From NCBI GenBank assembly GCA_014859785.1, contig JACUTP010000018.1:1-17735 (forward strand): 17,735 nt of DNA. The letters run 5' to 3'. A model generated the notes under the pieces. The model was not told the origin of the DNA and did not search any database. It saw only the letters and a list, made by a program, of their open reading frames with translations. The DNA comes from Candidatus Methanoperedentaceae archaeon. Its GTDB lineage: Archaea > Halobacteriota > Methanosarcinia > Methanosarcinales > Methanoperedenaceae. Position numbers and translations under genes: made by a program. Below, piece by piece: positions 12,308 through 17,735 of this stretch (positions are counted from its first letter, which is position 1; every line of letters starts with the position of its first letter).

Positions 12308-14209
12308 ATGCAGATACTACTCATCCATTCTGATTATATAGAGTATGAAACAAAAAAGAGCACACCGTTAGCTGAAAAAATCGGTGATGACCTAAAAACC
12401 GGCAGGATGGAAGAAGCACTTACGGTCTTTATGGCTGTTGAGAAAAACGATGAGCAGGACATCGAGTACGTGGTAAACCACACTTTAGATGAGATTAAGA
12501 AAACAACGGAACAGGTAAAAACAAACAGGGTAATGCTGTACCCCTATGCCCACCTCAGTTCCAGCCTTTCATCCCCAAAAGCTGCAATCGAAGTCATGAA
12601 AAAACTTGAAGAGATGCTAAATCTTGCATCATTTGAGGTTAAACGTGCTCCTTTTGGCTGGTACAAATCTTTTACAATAAAATGCAAGGGGCATCCGTTG
12701 TCAGAACTTTCAAGAACGATACGTGCAGGTGAGGAAAAGTGTGTTACTTTAATTACCGGGGAGAAGGAAGAAGTGGTTTCCGAGGCATTGAAATCCGAGG
12801 AAAAAGCAACATCTTACTGGCATATATTGACCCAGGATGGTGAATTGCTAAAACCTGATGAATTCGATTTCACAGGACATAATAATCTTGAAAAATTAGT
12901 AAATTACGAAATCCACAAGAGCCGTACGGTTGACAGGGTCCCGCCGCATGTTGAACTCATGAGACGGCTTGAGCTTGCGGATTATGAACCCGGATCTGAC
13001 CCCGGTAATATGCGTTATTATCCTAAAGGCAGGCTTGTTAAAAGCCTTATTGAAACTTTTGTCCTGGACGAGTCTGCAAAAGCGGGAGCTATGGAAGTCG
13101 AAACCCCGCTCATGTACGACATGAACCACCCGACATTGAAGAAATACCTTGACCGCTTCCCTGCAAGACAGTATTCCATCGAGGCTGACAAAAAACAGCT
13201 TTTCCTGAGGTTTGCAGCGTGTTTCGGGCAGTTCCTGATGAACCATGATATGACCATATCGTACAGGAACCTGCCGCTTAAGATGGTTGAACTCACACGT
13301 TACAGTTTCCGGAAAGAGCAAAGGGGTGAACTTGTGGGTCTGAGGAGGCTTCGCGCCTTTACCATGCCTGATATGCACACCCTGTGCAAGGATATGGATG
13401 AAGCTGTGCGCCAGTTCCATGAACAGTATAACATATGCATTAACGTCCTGTCAAAAATCGGGCTTGGACTTTCTGAATACGAGGTTGCCATCCGCTTCAC
13501 CAGGGATTTCTACGAGAAAAATAAGGAGTTCATAGTGGAGCTTGTGAAAACCGTGGATAAACCTGTACTGATTGAGTTATGGGATCAGAGGTTTTTCTAT
13601 TTCGTGCTGAAATTCGAGTTCAATTATATAGATGCCATGAACAAAGCCAGCGCGCTTTCGACTGTGCAGATTGATGTTGAGAACGCTGGGCGGTACGGGA
13701 TAAAATACATCGATTCAACAGGTGCTGAGAAAATACCGTTAATCCTTCACTGCTCGCCAAGCGGCGCTATAGAGAGGTGTATATACGGTCTTCTTGAAAA
13801 GGCGCACATGGATTCTGAAAAGGGTATTGTGCCAATGCTTCCGGTATGGTTATCACCCACGCAGGTCAGGATTATCCCAGTCACTGATAGGCATATGGAA
13901 TATGCTGAAAAAGTGGCTTCGCAGTTTAATTGCAGGTTTGATATTGATGAGCGCGAAGAAACGATGGGCAAGAAGATAAGGGAGGCTGGAATGGAATGGG
14001 TTCCTTATGTTGTGGTTGTGGGTGATGAGGAGGTTGCAACCGGCAATATAACGGTGACTGTCAGAAGCGAGTCAAAGCCAAAGAAGCCTGCTAATATCAA
14101 GATGACGGTCAGTGAGCTCAATGAAAGGATTGCAGGCGAACTATCTGGTTACCCGTTTAAACCGCTTCCGCTTCCTGTGAGGCTTTCTGCAAGACCCAGG
14201 TTTGTTTAG
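12308..14209 (+). CDS. thrS: Threonine--tRNA ligase, archaeal type
   Basis: A 633-residue ThrRS of the archaeal class. Starting at MQILLIHSDYIEYE, residues 1 to about 140 form the archaeal editing domain related to D-aminoacyl-tRNA deacylases, in place of the bacterial N2 editing domain; it removes serine from mischarged tRNA-Thr. The class II catalytic core (about 190-510) shows LRFAACFGQFLMNHD with the zinc-ligand Cys, YRNLPLKMVELTRYSFRKEQ (motif 2 region), MPDMHTLC, and LHCSPSGAIERCIYGLLE (motif 3). The C-terminal anticodon-binding domain follows (about 525-620; MLPVWLSPTQVRIIPV onward). An in-frame start six codons upstream adds residues not expected in the family. The ABC ATPase follows after 21 bp, so co-transcription is likely. 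Confidence 0.96.
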   Translation: MQILLIHSDYIEYETKKSTPLAEKIGDDLKTGRMEEALTVFMAVEKNDEQDIEYVVNHTLDEIKKTTEQVKTNRVMLYPYAHLSSSLSSPKAAIEVMKKLEEMLNLASFEVKRAPFGWYKSFTIKCKGHPLSELSRTIRAGEEKCVTLITGEKEEVVSEALKSEEKATSYWHILTQDGELLKPDEFDFTGHNNLEKLVNYEIHKSRTVDRVPPHVELMRRLELADYEPGSDPGNMRYYPKGRLVKSLIETFVLDESAKAGAMEVETPLMYDMNHPTLKKYLDRFPARQYSIEADKKQLFLRFAACFGQFLMNHDMTISYRNLPLKMVELTRYSFRKEQRGELVGLRRLRAFTMPDMHTLCKDMDEAVRQFHEQYNICINVLSKIGLGLSEYEVAIRFTRDFYEKNKEFIVELVKTVDKPVLIELWDQRFFYFVLKFEFNYIDAMNKASALSTVQIDVENAGRYGIKYIDSTGAEKIPLILHCSPSGAIERCIYGLLEKAHMDSEKGIVPMLPVWLSPTQVRIIPVTDRHMEYAEKVASQFNCRFDIDEREETMGKKIREAGMEWVPYVVVVGDEEVATGNITVTVRSESKPKKPANIKMTVSELNERIAGELSGYPFKPLPLPVRLSARPRFV

Positions 14210-14230
14210 GCTGGAAAACAAGGAAAGAGC

Positions 14231-15232
14231 ATGCTCAATGCCATAGAGACAGCAAGGATAACAAAATACTTCGATGACATAACAGCAGTTAACAATATCA
14301 CGCTCGAAGTCAAAGCCGGTGAACTCTTCGGGCTGCTCGGACCTAACGGCGCCGGGAAAACAACACTCATAAACCTGCTCTCAACCATGACAGCGGCATC
14401 AAAAGGGAGCGCAGCCGTGTGGGGATATGACGTGGTAAAACAGGCATCCGCAGTACGCCGGAATATCGGCGTGGTGTTCCAGGATACCACCCTCGACGAC
14501 CGCTTAACCGGACGGGAAAACCTTGACCTTCACGGCAGGTTCTACGGACTTGACAGCAAAACCCGGAAATCAAGGATTAAAGAGGTACTGTTACTTGTCG
14601 GACTTTATGACAGGGCAGATGCCATCGTTAAGACATACTCAGGCGGAATGATGAGGCGGCTTGAGATTGCCCGCGGTCTCATGCACCATCCGCGCGTGTT
14701 ATTCCTTGATGAACCGACACTCGGTCTTGACCCGCAGACAAGGCGCCATATCTGGGAATACATAAAGACGCTGAACAGGAAAGAGGGCGTGACAATCGTT
14801 CTCACCACGCATTACATGGAAGAAGCAGACAATCTCTGCCGCAGGATAGCTATTATTGACTGCGGCAAAATTGTTGCCCTAAACACGCCGCAAATCCTGA
14901 AAAACATGCTTGGCGGAGATGTAATCACACTTGAGGTTGAAAACCCGGAGGATACCGGAAATTTATGCAAAATTTATGAAAGTAACGAAATACCAAGCAC
15001 AATATCCTGCAATGATAAACGGATATTTATCACCCTAAAAGACGGGGAGCGCCGGATTCCCCGTGTCCTGGCTCTGGCATCGGATGTCCGCATCCCCATC
15101 CAGTCGGTAAGCCTCAGGAAACCCACGCTTGATGACGTATTCCTGTACCATACCGGGCGAGCCATACGGGATGAAAAAGAACCTGGCATGGCAGAACGCG
15201 TTGGATACAGGCTCAGGTCAAGGAGGAAATGA
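14231..15232 (+). CDS. ABC transporter ATP-binding protein (drug/export type)
   Basis: A 333-residue ATPase of the DrrA/CcmA-like class that powers ABC-2 exporters. It has Walker A GPNGAGKTT (37-45), Q-loop Gln84 (VVFQDTTLDDRLTGREN), signature YSGGM (136-140), Walker B VLFLDEP (156-162), D-loop GLDP, and H-loop His194. A C-terminal extension of about 110 residues ends with SLRKPTLDDVFLYHTGR, the motif typical of DrrA-type ATPases. An AAGGA ribosome site precedes the ATG, 21 bp after thrS. Its stop overlaps the permease start (ATGATG). The substrate cannot be told; candidates are lipids, polysaccharide or small toxic compounds. Annotation as daunorubicin resistance would be by homology only. 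Confidence 0.92.
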   Translation: MLNAIETARITKYFDDITAVNNITLEVKAGELFGLLGPNGAGKTTLINLLSTMTAASKGSAAVWGYDVVKQASAVRRNIGVVFQDTTLDDRLTGRENLDLHGRFYGLDSKTRKSRIKEVLLLVGLYDRADAIVKTYSGGMMRRLEIARGLMHHPRVLFLDEPTLGLDPQTRRHIWEYIKTLNRKEGVTIVLTTHYMEEADNLCRRIAIIDCGKIVALNTPQILKNMLGGDVITLEVENPEDTGNLCKIYESNEIPSTISCNDKRIFITLKDGERRIPRVLALASDVRIPIQSVSLRKPTLDDVFLYHTGRAIRDEKEPGMAERVGYRLRSRRK

Positions 15233-15996
15233 TGGTCAAAAAAGCCCTCAACACTGTCTATGCAATGTGGCTCCGGGAGATGCTGCGTTTTTCCCGCTCA
15301 AAATCAAGAATCATAGGGTCGCTGTCAACACCGCTTTTTTTCCTGGTAATCCTTGGCGCTGGTTTCAGTTCGAGTTTCGAGATACGCGGCGGCGGGATGT
15401 TTGACAAAAGTTTTCTCGCACCCGGTCTTATCGGCATGTCCGTCCTGTTTTCCTCCATAATGGGCGGCGTATCCATAATCTGGGACAGGGAATTCGGGTT
15501 CCTGAAAGAGATACTTATTGCGCCTGTCAGCCGTTTCTTTGTGGCGCTCGGCAAAGCAGTAGGGGGTGTGACAACCGCCATGATACAGGGCACGTTGATA
15601 ATGATTATTGCATGGTTAATCGGGGTGGAATACGTCTCTATCCCTGGAGTTCTTGCAGCCATTGGCGTCATGTTCGTAACAGGAATAGGGTTTATAGGGC
15701 TCGGGATATCCTTAGCCACGCGGATTGAGAGCCATGAGGGTTTCCAGATGGTCATGAGTTTCCTGACCATGCCGCTTGTTCTCCTGAGCGGGGCTTTTTT
15801 CCCGATTTCCAACCTGCCTGCATGGATGAGCTACCTGGTATATGCAAACCCGCTTACATACAGCGTTGAAGCTCTCAGGTTTTGCCTGCTCGGAAGTTCA
15901 ACCATCCCGCTTCCTGAAAGCGTGGCAGTCATTGTGCTGTTTGCGTTGGTGATGACAGGGCTTGGCGGGAATTTATTCGGTAAAATGAGGGTCTGA
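15232..15996 (+). CDS. ABC-2 type transporter permease
   Basis: A 254-residue membrane protein with about six transmembrane helices and the ABC-2 permease coupling motif WDREFGFLKEILIAPVSR after the second helix. Further family features are LSGAFFPISNLPAWMSYLVYANPLTYSVEALR in the C-terminal part and the short soluble N-terminus. It pairs with the ATPase immediately upstream; two copies of each would make the exporter. GGAGG (15222-15226) lies 5 nt before this ATG and only 2 nt before the ATG at 15229, so I prefer this start; the ATG at 15229 would add one Met. cofD starts one base after its stop, so translation of the three genes is coupled. Confidence 0.92.
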   Translation: MVKKALNTVYAMWLREMLRFSRSKSRIIGSLSTPLFFLVILGAGFSSSFEIRGGGMFDKSFLAPGLIGMSVLFSSIMGGVSIIWDREFGFLKEILIAPVSRFFVALGKAVGGVTTAMIQGTLIMIIAWLIGVEYVSIPGVLAAIGVMFVTGIGFIGLGISLATRIESHEGFQMVMSFLTMPLVLLSGAFFPISNLPAWMSYLVYANPLTYSVEALRFCLLGSSTIPLPESVAVIVLFALVMTGLGGNLFGKMRV

Positions 15997-15997
15997 T

Positions 15998-16912
15998 ATG
16001 ATACTACTGTCCGGGGGAACCGGGACACCGAAACTTATCAGGGGTTTACGGCGCTTAATTCCTGATGAGGAAATTACGGTTATCGTGAACACGGCAGAGG
16101 ATACATTTATTTCCGGGAATCTTGTTTCACCTGATATGGATACTGTAATGTACCTTTTTGCAGGGATGCTTGATGAGTCAAAGTGGTGGGGTGTGAGGGA
16201 TGAGACCTATCATACGAATAACGCACTGCGGGAACTGGGTCTAAACGAGAGGATGCTTGTCGGGGATACAGACCGATCCACGCACATTTTCCGCTCGGAA
16301 CTGATGCGTAACGGCGCTAAGCTCACGGAAGCAACGGCGCAATTGTCAGGGAAACTTGGGGTCAGGGCGCGGATTCTCCCGATGTGTGATGAAAAGGTGG
16401 ATACGATGATAACAACCCCTGATGGCATCATGCATTTCCAGGATTTCTGGATTGGAAAACACGGCGAGCCGGATGTTCTTTCCGTGAATATATCAGGTAT
16501 TGAAAACGCATGCCTGACTGAAGATGTGATAGCTGCGCTTGAATCTGAAGAGAATGTGGTTATCGGTCCGAGCAACCCGGTAACAAGCATAGGACCTATC
16601 CTGGCGCTAAAGGGAATGCAGAAAATATTATCCAAGAAAAAAGTAATTGCTGTAAGTCCCATTATCGGGAATGAGCCTGTCAGCGGACCTGCTGGTAAGT
16701 TGATGAAGGCTTCAGGTATTCCTGTTTCATCATTAGGTTTGGCGCGGTGTTACGTGGAACTCCTTGATGCGCTCGTGGTTGACGGGCAGGATAGCGCGGA
16801 TGAAGTTGATTTTCCTGTTCCTGTTTTTAAGTATGATACGATGATGACATCAGCCGGGAAGAGTGAGGAGCTTGCAGGGTTTGTGATGGGGTTGTTTTCT
16901 TCATTCGGATAA
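15998..16912 (+). CDS. cofD: 2-phospho-L-lactate transferase CofD
   Basis: A 304-residue CofD, which joins the 2-phospholactate (or related) moiety from a guanosine-diphospho precursor to the deazaflavin F0, giving F420-0. The N-terminal signature GGTGTPKLIRGL (6-17) binds the diphosphate, NTAED (31-35) and VSPDMDTVMYLFAG (43-56) are conserved, and IGPSNPVTSIGPILAL and AVSPIIGNEPVSGPAGKLM mark the Rossmann-like second half. Length is typical. GAGGG about six bases before the ATG fixes the start, one base after the permease stop. Linkage to an ABC exporter is not usual for F420 genes and may be positional only. F420 dependence fits a methanogen or methane-oxidising archaeon. Confidence 0.95.
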   Translation: MILLSGGTGTPKLIRGLRRLIPDEEITVIVNTAEDTFISGNLVSPDMDTVMYLFAGMLDESKWWGVRDETYHTNNALRELGLNERMLVGDTDRSTHIFRSELMRNGAKLTEATAQLSGKLGVRARILPMCDEKVDTMITTPDGIMHFQDFWIGKHGEPDVLSVNISGIENACLTEDVIAALESEENVVIGPSNPVTSIGPILALKGMQKILSKKKVIAVSPIIGNEPVSGPAGKLMKASGIPVSSLGLARCYVELLDALVVDGQDSADEVDFPVPVFKYDTMMTSAGKSEELAGFVMGLFSSFG

Positions 16913-17054
16913 TTTATTAGTGGTATAGCCCGGCAAGGATTCTGTACTAAATGTATATTAAATTTAAATGCTGTTGCCCCTCTCTATACGAAATTTGAAA
17001 ATCCATTATCATTCTTTTTATTAAAATATAAAAATTACCAAAAATCATTTTTAA
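16913..17054. other. Convergent intergenic region between cofD and cooC
   Basis: This 142-bp AT-rich gap between two convergent genes needs no promoter for either, yet contains a plus-strand AT-rich stretch TATTAAATTTAAATGC (about 16956-16971) like a TATA box. It is followed by a C-rich run TGCCCCTCTC (16975-16984) and then T-runs near 17015-17020. A short untranslated RNA is conceivable; no convincing open frame or strong hairpin is visible. Confidence 0.2.
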
Positions 17055-17735
17055 CTACAACCCCATCTTCCTGACAATCTCCCTGACACCCAGCAAAGCC
17101 CCGGAATCCTCAGGAAGCCCGGTAACAGGCTTTCCCTCAAGGTCAAACTGCGCCAGTACTTCATCAAACGGAACAACACCCACAAGGTCCATCTTCAACT
17201 CACGGGCATACTCCTCAATCCTGTCCCTGTTCTCTGGTGTAACCTTATTCGCGACCACATGCAGATTTTTTATATTCAGGTCAAGTGAAACCGCAAGGTT
17301 ACGGATGCGCTCAGCGGTCTGCAAACCCCGCCGCGAGCCGTCAGTAACCACAAGCAGCTCGTCAATATCCCTGATTATCCTGCGTGACAGGTGCTCAAGC
17401 CCTGCTGCTGTATCAATAAGAACAAGGTCATAATTCTTTGTAATCCTGTCCATTATCCCGCGCAAAAGGTTATTCACATAACAATAACATCCCGAACCCT
17501 CAGGACGACCCATTACCAGCAAATCGAACCGTGGCATCTCAACAAGAATCTCATATATCTTTGATTCAAGAAGGCTTTCCTTGTTAGTATCAGGGGGAAG
17601 GTTATCCCTTTCCCGGAACATGAACTCCCGTGTGTCCCCGATAGTCCTGTCCACAGATACGCCCAGGACATCAGGAAGGTTAGAATCAGGGTCAGCATCC
17701 ACTACAAGCAATGCCTTTCCGCCTTTTGCAGTAAG
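17055..17735 (-). CDS. cooC: CooC-like nickel-insertion ATPase (5' end outside window)
   Basis: The last 227 codons of a MinD/SIMIBI-class ATPase whose N-terminus, including the P-loop, lies beyond base 17735; the frame is open to the edge. Visible features are VVDADPDSNLPDVLG (switch I region), MGRPEGSGCYCYVNNLLRG with the Cys-Tyr-Cys pair encoded at 17481-17489, DLVLIDTAAGLEHLSRR (Walker B/switch II) and VVANKV. In CooC1 the paired cysteines of two subunits bind Ni or Zn at the dimer interface during loading of the CO dehydrogenase C-cluster, so this is a probable CODH/acetyl-CoA synthase maturation factor. A cdh operon may lie upstream of it, outside the window; that is inference. Confidence 0.88.
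   Translation of the reverse strand, partial: LTAKGGKALLVVDADPDSNLPDVLGVSVDRTIGDTREFMFRERDNLPPDTNKESLLESKIYEILVEMPRFDLLVMGRPEGSGCYCYVNNLLRGIMDRITKNYDLVLIDTAAGLEHLSRRIIRDIDELLVVTDGSRRGLQTAERIRNLAVSLDLNIKNLHVVANKVTPENRDRIEEYARELKMDLVGVVPFDEVLAQFDLEGKPVTGLPEDSGALLGVREIVRKMGL

Noticed and set aside
12896..13500. Minus-strand frames opposite thrS
   Set aside because: They are antisense to conserved ThrRS catalytic sequence and have low-complexity translations without family features.
15258..15812. 184-codon minus-strand frame opposite the ABC permease
   Set aside because: Pro/Ser/Ile-rich translation antisense to clear transmembrane helices; a shadow.

Overview
The window is a stretch of archaeal chromosome. 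Its gene content points to the Methanosarcinales, most likely an anaerobic methane oxidiser of the 'Candidatus Methanoperedens' (ANME-2d) type. The evidence is: three genes for the nickel tetrapyrrole coenzyme F430 (cfbD, cfbC, cfbB); cofD for coenzyme F420; an archaeal-type ThrRS; a GPN-loop GTPase; an FtsZ2-type ftsZ behind a CdrS-like ribbon-helix-helix regulator; a protein resembling the DUF1699 family; and archaeal promoters with TATA boxes about 25-35 bp before near-leaderless starts. A UbiD/UbiA pair of the kind used for quinones or methanophenazine fits either Methanoperedens or Methanosarcina, so the genus is an inference. I saw no tRNA, rRNA, CRISPR array or insertion sequence.

Layout. 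(1) 1-1566: an archaeal Xer recombinase (xerA) preceded by a 28-bp site with the architecture of a dif site, and followed by about 550 bp without a convincing gene. That gap holds two near-identical structured modules (hairpin, 16-bp palindrome, TATA box) about 187 bp apart. (2) 1567-4961: a small putative zinc-binding protein, ubiD, a convergent GPN GTPase and a divergent ubiA. (3) 5163-8530: cfbD-cfbC-cfbB, a compact F430 operon. (4) 8583-9192: two tandem tatA paralogues. (5) 9196-12108, minus strand: cdrS-like regulator, ftsZ2, a 43-residue Cys-rich open frame overlapping the ftsZ stop, a terminator-like hairpin, larB and the DUF1699-like gene. (6) 12308-16912, plus strand: thrS, a drug/export-type ABC ATPase and permease, and cofD. 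(7) 17055-17735, minus strand: a CooC-like nickel-insertion ATPase cut by the window edge.

How the genes work together. CfbB amidates Ni-sirohydrochlorin and CfbC/CfbD perform the reductive cyclisation toward F430, the cofactor of methyl-coenzyme M reductase. CofD makes the F420 backbone. CooC matures CO dehydrogenase, and LarB starts the nickel-pincer nucleotide pathway. Three separate nickel-cofactor systems are therefore represented in about 13 kb. UbiD and UbiA would decarboxylate and prenylate an aromatic electron-carrier precursor.

The least explained parts are regulatory or very small. They are the dif-like site next to xerA, the duplicated modules downstream of it, a four-copy 11-bp repeat array over the predicted start point of the cdrS-ftsZ2 operon, and the small Cys-rich frame at the end of that operon.
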